Below, piece by piece: positions 45,301 to 54,246 of a DNA stretch of 64,000 nt. The stretch's first letter is position 1. Each line of letters begins with the position of its first letter. The stretch is from Ottowia oryzae (GTDB taxonomy: Bacteria; Pseudomonadota; Gammaproteobacteria; Burkholderiales; Burkholderiaceae_C): contig NZ_CP027666.1 in assembly GCF_003008535.1 (NCBI RefSeq), forward strand, positions 1,534,001 through 1,598,000. The letters run 5' to 3'. A program made the translations under genes and the position numbers. The notes below the pieces were generated by a model that saw nothing but the letters and a program-made list of their open reading frames with translations, made no database searches and had not been told where the DNA came from.

Positions 45301-45359
45301 GCGCTGGCTGGCGCGCCGATGGGGCGCGACGGGCAGGGCGGTGGCTTGGCGCGGCTCAT
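42351..45359 (-). CDS. Ligase-associated Lhr-like DEXH helicase
   Basis: The 1002-residue protein is a superfamily 2 helicase of the Lhr type associated with a DNA ligase. Motif I is HASTGAGKT near 80-88, motif II is VVDEWHELLGS, motif III MSATLGN and motif VI QRAGRSGHAPG. An N-terminal Pro/Ala-rich stretch (1-45) and a long C-terminal Lhr-core/winged-helix region follow. Two family A repeats are built into the sequence: APAQAALALAATKTKAK near residue 100-115 (reverse orientation) and NLIAAGAGPTSAGGQKS near 270-288. The ligase gene overlaps its start by 4 bp. Confidence 0.92.
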   Translation of the reverse strand: MSRAKPPPCPSRPIGAPASADAPSPSAPKAKHRRPNAQPAPSATAPDAATRWLAERGWAPFDFQREVWQAMAQGRSGLLHASTGAGKTLAVWLGLLMHFSAPAQAALALAATKTKAKLPPAPPLTVLWLTPMRALAADTLRALRAPMAALAPDWTAGLRTGDTPAGERAAQTRRLPTLLVTTPESLSLLLSRADAHDTLGRVGAVVVDEWHELLGSKRGVQVQLALARLASWNPALMVWGMSATLGNLPEALDALVRPLQPADAAQGKRETTNLIAAGAGPTSAGGQKSSHPPASNHTPPPALIRGLLPKDLVIDTLLPARAERFAWAGHMGLQMLPQVAEVIDGAGSTLIFTNTRSQAERWYQALIEARPDLAGVLALHHGSLDKSVRDWVELGLKEGRLKAVVATSSLDLGVDFLPVERVLQIGSAKGVARLLQRAGRSGHAPGRTSRITLVPTHSLEIVEGAAAREAVAAGQIESRHSPRAPRDVLVQHLVTVALGGGFVPDALLAEVRRTAAYADLPDDEWRWCLDFVRQGGPSLAAYPDFRRVVPGDDGVWRVPDARLARRHRSNIGTIVSDAAVSVQFVGGARLGSVEESFIARLKPGDVFMFAGRLLELVRVHEMTAQVRRAPAGSPALPRWNGGRMPLSNTLADALVRQFAAYARGERASPEIDRVAPLLALQQQWSRLPVPGELLAETLKTREGWHLFLYPFAGRQVHTGLAGLLAWRAARGQPGTFSMAFNDYGLELLSPTPIDWAALLPDMLALPAEHAADLARGQRPALLAEVLDSLNAGELARRRFREIARISGLIFQSHPGEQRSSRQLQASASLYYEVFQQHDPGNQLLLQAQQELLEQELDVDRLADTLQKMQQQALMVQALQRPSPLSFPLMVERFRERLSNEPLATRIARMVADLEKAAGASAAEEAAGAAGAADAPASAPSGSGASASAAPNSVRQALDLSAPDAPRQPGRRRTRRRGDGNSGSGDTGAPVPRPRLARRRGAG
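44494..44551 (-). repeat. Family A repeat, copy 16, inside the helicase gene
   Basis: The minus strand reads AATTTGATAGCTGCCGGCGC, then AGGCCCCACCAGCGCTGGCGGCC and encodes LIAAGAGPTSAGG, the common sense frame. Confidence 0.88.
45012..45065 (+). repeat. Family A repeat, copy 17, inside the helicase gene (opposite orientation)
   Basis: TTTGGTAGCTGCCAGCGCAA, then GTGCAGCCTGCGCTGGCGCC. The gene reads the other strand, encoding APAQAALALAATKTK. Confidence 0.85.
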
Positions 45360-47206
45360 GCGGGCATCAGCGCGTGCAGGCTGTCCAGCGTGTCGGCTTC
45401 GTCCACCGGCTTGTCTTCGCGCCAGCGCAGCATGCGCGGAAAGCGCACGGCGATGCCGCTTTTGTGGCGCGGGCTGCGGGCGATGCCTTCAAAGCCCAGC
45501 TCAAACACCAGCGTGGGCCGCACGCTGCGCACGGGGCCGAAGGTTTCGACGGTGGTCTTGCGGATGACGGCGTCCACGCGCGCCATTTCGGCGTCGGTCA
45601 GGCCGGAATACGCCTTGGCAAACGGCACCAGCGCGCGGCCCTCGGTGCCGGGCGGCGCGTTCCACACGGCGAAGGTGTAGTCGCTGTACAAGCTGGCGCG
45701 GCGGCCGTGGCCGCGCTGGGCGTAGATGAGCACGGCGTCCACGCTCAGCGGGTCGATCTTCCACTTCCACCAGGCGCCCACGCGGGCGGGTGCGGCGGCG
45801 GGCGGGGCGTTGCCGTCGCCGTTTGCCGCAGCGGTGGCGCCATCCGCACTTTCCCCGTCGGCGGCGGCGACCACGGCTTGCGCGGTTGCCACCTTGGTGC
45901 GGCCCACGCCGTAGGGCGCGTCCAGCCGCTTGAGCATGAAGCCTTCCGTGCCCAGGCGGCGCGCGGCGGTGCGCTGGCGCGCCAGGTCGGCCCAGCTGGC
46001 GCCGGTGACCTGCGGGCTGAGGTGCAGCGCAGCGTGGCTTTGCGCCGCCACCAGCGCCTGCAGGCGCGCGCGGCGTTCGCGCTGGGGCAGGGCGCGCAGG
46101 TCTTGGCCAGCCTGCTCCAGCAGGTCATAGGCCAGCAGCGCCACGGGCTGTTCGCGCAGGATCTTGGGGGTGAGGTTTTTGCGGCCGATGCGGCGCTGCA
46201 GTTCGGCGAATGGGCGCACCGCGCCGGCCAGCACGGCGCTGGCGTCGGCTGAGCTTTGTTCTGCATCATTCAGGGCGCCGGCGCTGGCTGCACCTGCGCT
46301 GGCAGCTTCTATTTCAGGAGCAAGCCATACGACGATCTCGCCATCCAGCACGGTGCCGTCGGGCAGGGTCTGGGCCATGGCGGCCAGCTCGGGAAAGCGG
46401 TCGGTCATCAGCTCTTCGCCGCGCGACCACACGGCCACCTGGTCGCCGCGCCGCACCACCTGCGCGCGAATGCCGTCCCACTTCCATTCGATCAGCCAGT
46501 CGGCGGGCGGGCCCAGCAGCGCGTCGAACCGGTCGGGCGCCTCGTTGAACGGGTGGGCCAGGAAGAAGGGGTATGGGTCGGCCGCGCGCCCGCCCAGCAG
46601 CGAGTTGGGTGCGGCCTGCGGCGCGATCAGCGCGGCGTAGTCGGCAGCGCCGGGCTGCGCGCCGATGTGGGTGTAGCCCATCAGCCGCTGCGCGATCAGC
46701 TTCGCGTCCAGCCCCGACACGGCGGCCAGCGCCTGGGTGACCTGCAGGCGCGACACGCCCACGCGGAAGGCGCCGGTGATCAGCTTGAAGTAGGGCAGGC
46801 GCTCATCGGGCGCCAGGCGCTGCCACTGCGCCAGCAGGCGCGCGCGCTGCTCATCCGGCGGCAGGCCGCGCAGGGGCAGCAGGTCGTCGGCCATCCATTC
46901 GGCCAGGCCGCGTTGGTCGGCGCTGGTGGGCGGGGGCAGCAGCAGGCTGATGGTTTCGGCCAGGTCGCCCACGGCGTCGTAGCTTTCGTCAAACAGCCAT
47001 TCGGGCAAGCTGGCGGCCTCGCGCGCCAGGGTGCGCAGCACGCGCGTGGGCACCAGCTGGCGCGGCTTGCCGCCCGCCAGGAAGTACACCGCCCAGGCGG
47101 CGTCTGCCGGCGGCGCGGCGCGCAGGTAGGCCTGCAACGCGGCCTGCTTGGCCAGGTGGGACGTGCTGGCGTCCAGTGCGTGGAACAGGGTGGCGAAGGC
47201 GTGCAT
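45356..47206 (-). CDS. ATP-dependent DNA ligase
   Basis: The 616-residue enzyme is an ATP-dependent ligase, here part of the ligase-helicase-exonuclease repair cluster. The adenylation lysine lies in IEWKWDGIRAQ near residue 239, motif III is VLDGEIVVW, and motif V is WWKWKIDPLSVDAVLIYAQ; the C-terminal OB fold carries the terminal region VRFPRMLRWREDKPVDEADT. Residues near 300-318 (IEAASAGAASAGALND) are a family A repeat, in the adenylation domain between motifs III and the next block. It overlaps the helicase start by 4 bp and is preceded 3 bp away by the exonuclease stop. Confidence 0.93.
   Translation of the reverse strand: MHAFATLFHALDASTSHLAKQAALQAYLRAAPPADAAWAVYFLAGGKPRQLVPTRVLRTLAREAASLPEWLFDESYDAVGDLAETISLLLPPPTSADQRGLAEWMADDLLPLRGLPPDEQRARLLAQWQRLAPDERLPYFKLITGAFRVGVSRLQVTQALAAVSGLDAKLIAQRLMGYTHIGAQPGAADYAALIAPQAAPNSLLGGRAADPYPFFLAHPFNEAPDRFDALLGPPADWLIEWKWDGIRAQVVRRGDQVAVWSRGEELMTDRFPELAAMAQTLPDGTVLDGEIVVWLAPEIEAASAGAASAGALNDAEQSSADASAVLAGAVRPFAELQRRIGRKNLTPKILREQPVALLAYDLLEQAGQDLRALPQRERRARLQALVAAQSHAALHLSPQVTGASWADLARQRTAARRLGTEGFMLKRLDAPYGVGRTKVATAQAVVAAADGESADGATAAANGDGNAPPAAAPARVGAWWKWKIDPLSVDAVLIYAQRGHGRRASLYSDYTFAVWNAPPGTEGRALVPFAKAYSGLTDAEMARVDAVIRKTTVETFGPVRSVRPTLVFELGFEGIARSPRHKSGIAVRFPRMLRWREDKPVDEADTLDSLHALMPA
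46266..46318 (-). repeat. Family A repeat, copy 18, inside the ligase gene
   Basis: The minus strand reads AATAGAAGCTGCCAGCGCAG, then GTGCAGCCAGCGCCGGCGCC, encoding IEAASAGAASAGA in frame. Confidence 0.85.
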
Positions 47207-47209
47207 GTG

Positions 47210-48484
47210 TCAGTGCGCGCGGTGCGTGGGCGGCGGGGGCTGCATCGGCGCGTTCGGCGCAGCAACGGCGTTGCCGGAATCTTTGCCAAAAAGCCTTCCA
47301 GCGCTGGTGGATTCAGCGCCGGCAGCTTCGTTTTCGATAGCGTTTTCGCTTTTGTAGCTGAGGGCTGACGCGGTTCCGCTGGCCTCATCGGCGCCTTCGG
47401 TGCCATCGTCATCATTCGCCGCACCAGACGAACGGGCCGCGTCCGGCTGGCCGTCGTCATCGTCGCCCTCACCGCCGTATTCGGTGGCGAAGGCGCCTGC
47501 GTCCAGCCCCTGTTCACGCAGCCAGCGCACCATCACCGGCACGCTGCCGTGCGTGACGATGACGCGCTCGGCGCCGGTGGCGGCAATGGCGCGTTGCAGG
47601 CTGGGCCAGTCGGCGTGGTCGCTCAGGACGAAGCCACGGTCTACCCCGCGCCGGCGGCGCGCCCCGCGCACCTGCATCCAGCCCGAGGCGAAGGCGTCGG
47701 CCTGGTCGCCAAAGCGGCGCAGCCAGGGCGTGCCCGCGGCGGAGGGCGGCGCCACCACCAGCGCGCGGCGCAAATCGGCGGGTGCCAGGCCGTCGTCGGT
47801 CACGCGGTGGGTGGCGGGCAGCGCCACGCCGGCGGCGCGGTAGGCGTCGTTCAGCACCTGCACCGCGCCGTGGCACACCAGCGGGCCCACGCTGGCGTCC
47901 ACCCCCGCCAGCACGCGCTGCGCTTTGCCGAACGCGTAGGCGTACACCACGCTGGCGCGGCCCGCGTCGGCGTTGGCGCGCCACCAGGCGGACATGTCGG
48001 CAAACAGGTCTTCGCCGCTGGGCCAGCGGTAAATGGGCAGGCCAAAGGTGGATTCGGTGATGAAGACGTCGCAACGCACCGGCTCAAACGGCGCGCAGGT
48101 GGGGTCGGGGTCGAGCTTGTAGTCGCCTGAGGTCACCCATACGCGGCCCGCGTGTTCCAGCCGCACCTGGGCTGAGCCCAGCACGTGCCCGGCGGGGTGC
48201 AGCGACACGCGCACGCCGTTGATGCTCACCGCTTCGCCATAAGCCACGGCCTGCAGGCGGATGTCGGCACCCAGGCGGGCGCGCAGCACGCCTTCGCCCT
48301 GCGCCTGCGCCAGGTAGGCGCCGTGGCCGCGCCGCGCGTGGTCGCTGTGCGCGTGGGTGATCACCGCGCGCGGCACGGGGCGCCAGGGGTCGATGTAGAA
48401 ATCGCCCGCCGGGCAGTACAGCCCGCGCGGGGTGGCCACGACCAGATCGCCGCGCGGCGTGGGGGCGGGCGCGGCGCGGGTCAT
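47210..48484 (-). CDS. Ligase-associated MBL-fold exonuclease
   Basis: The 424-residue protein is a beta-CASP-like metallo-beta-lactamase nuclease accompanying DNA ligase. Metal motifs are THAHSDHARRG near 42-52, LHPAGHVLGSAQV, VTSGDYKLD and ITESTFGLP. FVLSDHADWPSLQ and VIVTHGSVPVMVRWL close the conserved domain near 340. The remaining 85 residues are an acidic/Ala-rich disordered tail (GGEGDDDDGQPDAARSSGAA) that contains a family A repeat. The ATG at 48482-48484 overlaps the upstream gene's stop by 1 bp. Confidence 0.92.
   Translation of the reverse strand: MTRAAPAPTPRGDLVVATPRGLYCPAGDFYIDPWRPVPRAVITHAHSDHARRGHGAYLAQAQGEGVLRARLGADIRLQAVAYGEAVSINGVRVSLHPAGHVLGSAQVRLEHAGRVWVTSGDYKLDPDPTCAPFEPVRCDVFITESTFGLPIYRWPSGEDLFADMSAWWRANADAGRASVVYAYAFGKAQRVLAGVDASVGPLVCHGAVQVLNDAYRAAGVALPATHRVTDDGLAPADLRRALVVAPPSAAGTPWLRRFGDQADAFASGWMQVRGARRRRGVDRGFVLSDHADWPSLQRAIAATGAERVIVTHGSVPVMVRWLREQGLDAGAFATEYGGEGDDDDGQPDAARSSGAANDDDGTEGADEASGTASALSYKSENAIENEAAGAESTSAGRLFGKDSGNAVAAPNAPMQPPPPTHRAH
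47288..47347 (-). repeat. Family A repeat, copy 19, in the exonuclease C-terminal tail
   Basis: The minus strand reads CGAAAACGAAGCTGCCGGCG, then CTGAATCCACCAGCGCTGGAAGGC, encoding NEAAGAESTSAGR in frame. Confidence 0.85.
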
Positions 48485-49005
48485 CAGACGGTCAGCTGCC
48501 CGTCCACCCCGCCGTCGCTCAGCTTGGAGCCGGTGAGGGCGGACAGGCTCATCTTGACGAAGGACACCACCTTGCCTGATTCGGTCTGCCAGTAATGGCC
48601 TTCGTCGGGCGTGATGCTGAGCACGGTGACACGTGGGTCGTCCGACCCGTCGAACCACGCGCGGGCAAACGCTGTCCAGTATTTGTCGATGGTGGCGCGG
48701 TCGGTGTGGATGCGCGCGGTGCCCGAGATGGCCAGGTATTCGTAGCGGCTGTCGTTCTGGCAGGTCAGCACCACGCGCGGGTCGAGGGCGATGTCGCGGT
48801 TCTTCTCGCTTTCAGACGAGCTGAGCAGCCAGAACACGCCTTGCTCATCCACGGCCTGGATCGCCATGGGGCGCACGTCGCCAGGGTACTGCGCAACGCC
48901 GGTGGCCAGCATGCACATGTGCGCGTGCTTGCCGATGGCGTGGATCTTGGCGCGCGCGTCGGGCCCACCCAGGTTTTCTTGTGGCTGCTGGTCGATGTCT
49001 GCCAT
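48484..49005 (-). CDS. Pyridoxamine 5'-phosphate oxidase-fold (general stress protein 26-like) protein
   Basis: The 173-residue protein matches the PNPOx-like flavin-binding split-barrel of the general-stress-protein-26 group: HAIGKHAHMCMLATGV, GVFWLLSSSESEKNRDI, LTCQNDSRYEYLAISGTARI and VLSITPDEGHYW. An AAGGAAAG site precedes the ATG at 49003-49005. It is the first gene of the ligase cluster, with its stop sharing one base with the exonuclease start. The ligand and role are unknown; stress association is a family inference. Confidence 0.9.
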   Translation of the reverse strand: MADIDQQPQENLGGPDARAKIHAIGKHAHMCMLATGVAQYPGDVRPMAIQAVDEQGVFWLLSSSESEKNRDIALDPRVVLTCQNDSRYEYLAISGTARIHTDRATIDKYWTAFARAWFDGSDDPRVTVLSITPDEGHYWQTESGKVVSFVKMSLSALTGSKLSDGGVDGQLTV

Positions 49006-49033
49006 GGCGTGCTTTCCTTGTCGTTGAGTGTGA

Positions 49034-50386
<1,353 letters not shown>

Positions 50387-50442
50387 TCGCCTGGTCGATC
50401 TGCGGGGCGGCGGCGCCACTAAACGGCAGCCCGTCCGGTGAC

Positions 50443-50463
50443 GCCTGCCGTCGGCCGGCAGGC
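50443..50463. terminator. GC-rich hairpin between convergent genes
   Basis: A perfect 8 bp stem GCCTGCCG-TCGGC-CGGCAGGC lies between the GDPD stop and the glycine-zipper gene stop. No T-tract is present, so it may be only a weak or bidirectional terminator. Confidence 0.35.
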
Positions 50464-50471
50464 CGCGCGCT

Positions 50472-50954
50472 TCAGGACGACATGTTCAGGTGCTGCGCCC
50501 GTTCCCACGCGGCGCGTGCCGCCGGGCTGGCCTCGGGCCACGTGAGGCGCGACTTGCCGCGGTACATGTCCCAGTCCTGCGCCAGCGTTTCCTGCACCTC
50601 CTCATACGGACGGCCCTGGTGTTGCTGCACGTCGCGCAGGCCCAGGCGGTACGCGGGGGCGTAGTCGTCTTCAAAGGTGTAGCCGTCCTTGTGGTAGGGC
50701 TGGCGGGGGTGTTCGGCTTCCCAATAGGCGTGTTCGGCGGTGGGGTCTACCGCCTCGGCCACCGCCTTGCCGGCCATGCCACCGACGATGGCGCCGACAG
50801 CGGCGCCCACCGCCGTGCCCAAGGGGCCGACCACCGTGCCCACGGCAGCGCCAGCCGCCGCGCCGCCCGCCAAGGCGCCCAGGCCGGTGCCGACCGGGTG
50901 CGCGCCGGGCTCGCCGGTGATGGGGTCGAGGTTCTCTTCGGGTTTCTGGCTCAT
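50472..50954 (-). CDS. Glycine-zipper protein of unknown function
   Basis: The 160-residue protein has an N-terminal stretch with repeated G/A small-residue spacing (ALAGGAAAGAAVGTVVGPLG and TAVGAAVGAIVGGMAGKAVA, about 26-66), a glycine-zipper-type hydrophobic segment, then a charged C-terminal half (YRLGLRDVQQHQGRPYEEVQ, WDMYRGKSRLTW). The ATG at 50952-50954 (MSQKPEENLDPITGEPG) was chosen because the PGAHPVG... region precedes the hydrophobic segment, as in related proteins. Probably membrane- or envelope-associated; function unknown. Confidence 0.75.
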   Translation of the reverse strand: MSQKPEENLDPITGEPGAHPVGTGLGALAGGAAAGAAVGTVVGPLGTAVGAAVGAIVGGMAGKAVAEAVDPTAEHAYWEAEHPRQPYHKDGYTFEDDYAPAYRLGLRDVQQHQGRPYEEVQETLAQDWDMYRGKSRLTWPEASPAARAAWERAQHLNMSS

Positions 50955-51112
50955 GGCGGTCTCCGTGACGGTGGGGCAACAACGGTGCGACTGGGTCCCC
51001 GGACCCCTTTGCACCGGGCAAGCCTTCACCGTAGGCGGATCACCCCAGCCCCGCTGTAGGACAAGGGCGGCGATGCCTCAAGGCATCGGGCGCGTACCTG
51101 CGCCCGTGTCGG

Positions 51113-51325
51113 TCAGCGGCGGCGCGCTGCGCGGGCGCGCGGGGCGGCCTGTGGCTTGTCCGGGTCCATGTAGGGTGTGAACGCCTTGGGCCACGCGCAC
51201 GGCTCGATCGGGCTGGTGGGCGCCGCGCAGGCGGCCAGGTGGGCATCCGCCTGGCGGTAGGCATCGCGGTAAGGGGGCTTTGCGCCGCGCACCTCGGCGG
51301 CCGTGGGGGTGAACATGTAGACCAT
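51113..51325 (-). CDS. Small protein or displaced C-terminus of the upstream lipoprotein
   Basis: A frame with protein-like composition (MVYMFTPTAAEVRGAKPPYR, then AYRQADAHLAACAAPTSPIE) runs from an ATG at 51325 to a TGA at 51113-51115, 6 bp after the upstream lipoprotein's stop. The same frame is also open across that stop (GEATTPQLELTAMVYMF). It can be read as a separate 70-residue gene or, more likely in my view, as the true C-terminus of the upstream gene lost by a single-base frameshift near 51350. Confidence 0.5.
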   Translation of the reverse strand: MVYMFTPTAAEVRGAKPPYRDAYRQADAHLAACAAPTSPIEPCAWPKAFTPYMDPDKPQAAPRARAARRR

Positions 51326-51330
51326 GGCGG

Positions 51331-52197
51331 TCAGCTCCAGCTGCGGCGTCGTGGCTTCACCTGCAGGGAAACGTGGCGCCGCGCCATGTCGACCGCCACG
51401 ATGGCCAGGCGCATCGGCACCACGCCGAAGCCCCTTTCCTGCACATCCGACGGCACCAGCATGACGTAAGGCGTCTGCACGCTGGGCAAGGCCAGCTGAA
51501 CGCGCGTGCCGTCTTCGGCGCGCAGCGCAATGCGGTCGCCCGCGCCCAGGTAGCGGTTGGCCTGGTAACCGGTGGCGGGCTTTTCGCCCACGCAAGGCGC
51601 CCACAGTGCCTGCACGCCGTTCACGCGAAGGGTGCTGAACAGCAGCCCTTGCGGGTCGCGCTGGTCCAGCGGTGCCAGGGCAACGGGCTGCTTGCCGCGG
51701 ATGGCGGTGGGCGCGCCGCCCGCCACGAACACGCCGGTGCTCGGGTGCCAGCCCACGCGCTGGTTGTAGCCGGCGCCCCAGGGCTTGCAGGCCAGGTCGG
51801 CCGTTTCGGGTGCATCCAGCGGCATGAAGCCTTCGTCCAGCGGCTCATTCTTGTCGACGCGGGTCAGGCGCCCCTGCTGGTCGTAGGTGAAGCTCGCCTT
51901 GGCGCGGTAGGTGTAGTAGGGCACCTTCACGCTTTCGTCGATGCCCGTGGCAGAGCTGAGCGTGAAAAACGGCGTGGTGTTCTGCTCGGTCGGCATGCGG
52001 TCCACGCCCGATTCCGCGCGCGATTGGGCGGCGGCGCTGGCGGCCGAAGCCTTGGTGCCCGAAGCCGCGTCGGCCTTGGCGCCCGGCGCGCCTGTCTGGG
52101 CGCAGCCGGCCAGCCAGGCGGCGGCCAGCAACACGGCGCTGGCTTGAGCGGCCCGCGCCACCGAAGTGCGCCTGGGCAGATGAATGTCGAACAACAT
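51331..52197 (-). CDS. Lipoprotein of unknown function, possibly frameshifted
   Basis: The 288-residue product has a lipoprotein signal (LLAAAWLAGC, C32) and an Ala/Ser-rich spacer, then a domain rich in beta-strand patterns (FTLSSATGIDESVKVPYYTY, MLVPSDVQERGFGVVPMRLA). I do not recognise the family. The last residues (VSLQVKPRRRSWS) are unlike the rest. The neighbouring frame just before this stop continues as protein-like sequence (ATTPQLELTAMVYMFT), so one inserted or deleted base near 51350 may have truncated it. Confidence 0.7.
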   Translation of the reverse strand: MLFDIHLPRRTSVARAAQASAVLLAAAWLAGCAQTGAPGAKADAASGTKASAASAAAQSRAESGVDRMPTEQNTTPFFTLSSATGIDESVKVPYYTYRAKASFTYDQQGRLTRVDKNEPLDEGFMPLDAPETADLACKPWGAGYNQRVGWHPSTGVFVAGGAPTAIRGKQPVALAPLDQRDPQGLLFSTLRVNGVQALWAPCVGEKPATGYQANRYLGAGDRIALRAEDGTRVQLALPSVQTPYVMLVPSDVQERGFGVVPMRLAIVAVDMARRHVSLQVKPRRRSWS

Positions 52198-52266
52198 GGG
52201 TTTCCCTTCCTCGGACTTGGTTATGAATATCGGGTGGCGGCCAGGCCGCGCGTCGGCCGGCCGGCG

Positions 52267-54153
52267 CTAGCGGCCGCGCAGGAACAAGCCGTCCAGCTCG
52301 CGCATGGTCAGCTGCCGCCAGGTCGGGCGGCCGTGGTTGCATTGGTCAGACCGGTCGGTCGCCTCCATCTGCCGCAGCAGCGCGTTCATTTCTTCGTGCG
52401 TCAGGCGCCGGTTGGCGCGCACCGCGCCGTGGCAGGCCATGGTGGCCAGCAATTCGTGCTGGGCACGCTCCACCACCGTACTGGCGTCGTGCTGCGCCAG
52501 TTCGGCGAGCACGCTGCGCGCCAGTTCCACCGCGTCGCCCGCCGCCAGCGTGGCGGGCACGGCGCGCACGGCCAGCGTTTTAGGCGAGAAAGGGGTGATG
52601 TCCAGGCCCAGGCGCTGCAGCACATCGGCGGCGCCTTCGGCCGTGGCCACTTCCTGCGGCGTGGCGGCGAAGGTGGCGGGAATCAGCAGCGGCTGGCTGG
52701 CCACCTGCGCGCCTTCCAGCTGCGTTTTCAGCCGCTCGTACACGATGCGCTCATGCGCGGCGTGCATGTCCACCACGATCAGCCCGGCGCGGTTTTCCGC
52801 CAGGATGTAGACGCCGTGCAACTGGGCCACCGCGCGGCCCAGCGGCCATTCGGGCGTGGCGGCCACGGTGTCGGCGCCTGCGCTTTCAGCGTCGCTGGCG
52901 GGCATCGGCGGCGGAGCGCCTTCTTGCGCGGGGCTGACTTGAGGCTGCCAAAGGGCGCGCAGCTCTTCCATCGCCAGCGCGTTGGATGCTCCTGAACTAA
53001 TAGCTGCTTGCGCAAGTGGCATCTGCGCTGGCGGGCGAAAAGGCATGAAGCTTTCTGCGCGCAGGCTGGCGCTTTCGCCATCGCCCTCGCGCGGGGCCCA
53101 GGCGGACGCGCCCGGTGCGTCACCGGTGGCCGCTTGCGCCAGCAGCGCCGCGCGCGGGGCGGCCAGCGCCTGGTCCACGGCGTGGCGCACCGCCTGGTGC
53201 ACTTCGCGGCCGTCGCGAAAGCGCACCTCGATCTTGGTGGGGTGCACGTTCACGTCAACCCGCGCCGGGTCCAGCTCGACAAACAGCACGTACACCGGCT
53301 GGCGGTGGCCGTGCAGCACGTCTTCGTACGCGCTGCGGGCGGCGTGCACGATGACTTTGTCGCGCACGAAGCGGCCGTTGACGTAGGCAAACTGCTGGTC
53401 GGCGCGCGAGCGCGCGGCGTCTGGCAAGCCCGCGCGCCCGGTCACGCGCACGGCGCCAGCGCGGTGGTCCACGGCGATGGAGTTGGCGAGGAAATCCTCG
53501 CCCAGCACGTCGGCCACGCGGCGGTCGCGGGCGTCTTCGCCGGACTGGCGGCGCCACTGCTCCACCAGCTTGCCTTCGTGCCAGATGGCAAAGCCCACGT
53601 CGGGCCGGGCCAGCGCGTGGCGGCGCACCGCCTCGATGCAGTGGGCCAGTTCGGTGGCGTCGGTTTTCAGGAACTTGCGCCGCGCCGGCACGCTGAAGAA
53701 CAGCTCTTTGACTTCGACGGTCGTGCCGCCTGCACGGGCGGCGGGTTTCAGCTCGCCCGTGCGCCCATCCAGCATCCATGCATTGGATTGGCCTGCAGCG
53801 CGCGACAGCAAAGCGAGTTCAGCTATCGAATTGATGGCGGCCAGCGCTTCGCCGCGAAAGCCCATGGTGCCCACGGCTTCCAGCTCGGCCAGGCTGGCGA
53901 TCTTGCTGGTGGCGTGGCGCTTGAGCGCGGTGGCCATCTGCTCGGGCACGATGCCGTCGCCGTCATCTTCCAGGCTGATCAGGCGCACGCCGCCGGCCGA
54001 CAGGCGCAGCGTGATCTGCGTGGCGCCCGCGTCCAGCGCGTTGTCCAGAAGCTCGCGCACCACCGAGGCTGGGCGCTCCACCACTTCGCCGGCGGCGATC
54101 TGGCTGATCAGTTCGTCAGGCAACTCAAGGATGGGGCGGCGCGCTTGGGACAT
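52267..54153 (-). CDS. mutL: DNA mismatch repair protein MutL
   Basis: The 628-residue protein has the GHKL ATPase N-terminus: ELISQIAAGEVVERPASVVR, LLDNALDAGATQI, and GFRGEALAAIN. The C-terminal dimerisation domain carries the endonuclease metal motif DMHAAHERIVYE (matching DxHAxxExxxxE), ACHGAVRANRR and CNHGRPT, so this MutL probably nicks DNA itself, in line with betaproteobacteria lacking MutH. Residues near 373-389 (RPPAQMPLAQAAISSGAS) in the unstructured linker are a family A repeat read in the reverse frame. The proofread linker is normally variable, so the insertion is tolerated. Confidence 0.96.
   Translation of the reverse strand: MSQARRPILELPDELISQIAAGEVVERPASVVRELLDNALDAGATQITLRLSAGGVRLISLEDDGDGIVPEQMATALKRHATSKIASLAELEAVGTMGFRGEALAAINSIAELALLSRAAGQSNAWMLDGRTGELKPAARAGGTTVEVKELFFSVPARRKFLKTDATELAHCIEAVRRHALARPDVGFAIWHEGKLVEQWRRQSGEDARDRRVADVLGEDFLANSIAVDHRAGAVRVTGRAGLPDAARSRADQQFAYVNGRFVRDKVIVHAARSAYEDVLHGHRQPVYVLFVELDPARVDVNVHPTKIEVRFRDGREVHQAVRHAVDQALAAPRAALLAQAATGDAPGASAWAPREGDGESASLRAESFMPFRPPAQMPLAQAAISSGASNALAMEELRALWQPQVSPAQEGAPPPMPASDAESAGADTVAATPEWPLGRAVAQLHGVYILAENRAGLIVVDMHAAHERIVYERLKTQLEGAQVASQPLLIPATFAATPQEVATAEGAADVLQRLGLDITPFSPKTLAVRAVPATLAAGDAVELARSVLAELAQHDASTVVERAQHELLATMACHGAVRANRRLTHEEMNALLRQMEATDRSDQCNHGRPTWRQLTMRELDGLFLRGR
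52985..53038 (+). repeat. Family A repeat, copy 20, in the mutL linker
   Basis: AACTAATAGCTGCTTGCGCA, then AGTGGCATCTGCGCTGGCGGG. The gene reads the opposite strand as PPAQMPLAQAAISS, the same reverse frame as the helicase copy. Confidence 0.8.
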
Positions 54154-54246
54154 GGCGCCATTCTAGAAAGCCATCGCCGCGCGGCGGCTTCGACTCTGGC
54201 GCGCCGCTGCCTCGTGAACGGCTGGCTGGCCGCGGCTTCGGCAACG

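Noticed and set aside
53790..53835. Apparent family A half-site near TTCAGCTATCGAATTGATGG in mutL
   Set aside because: The encoded SIAELALLSRAAGQSNAW segment is at a conserved position in MutL and the second arm is missing, so similarity is probably chance.
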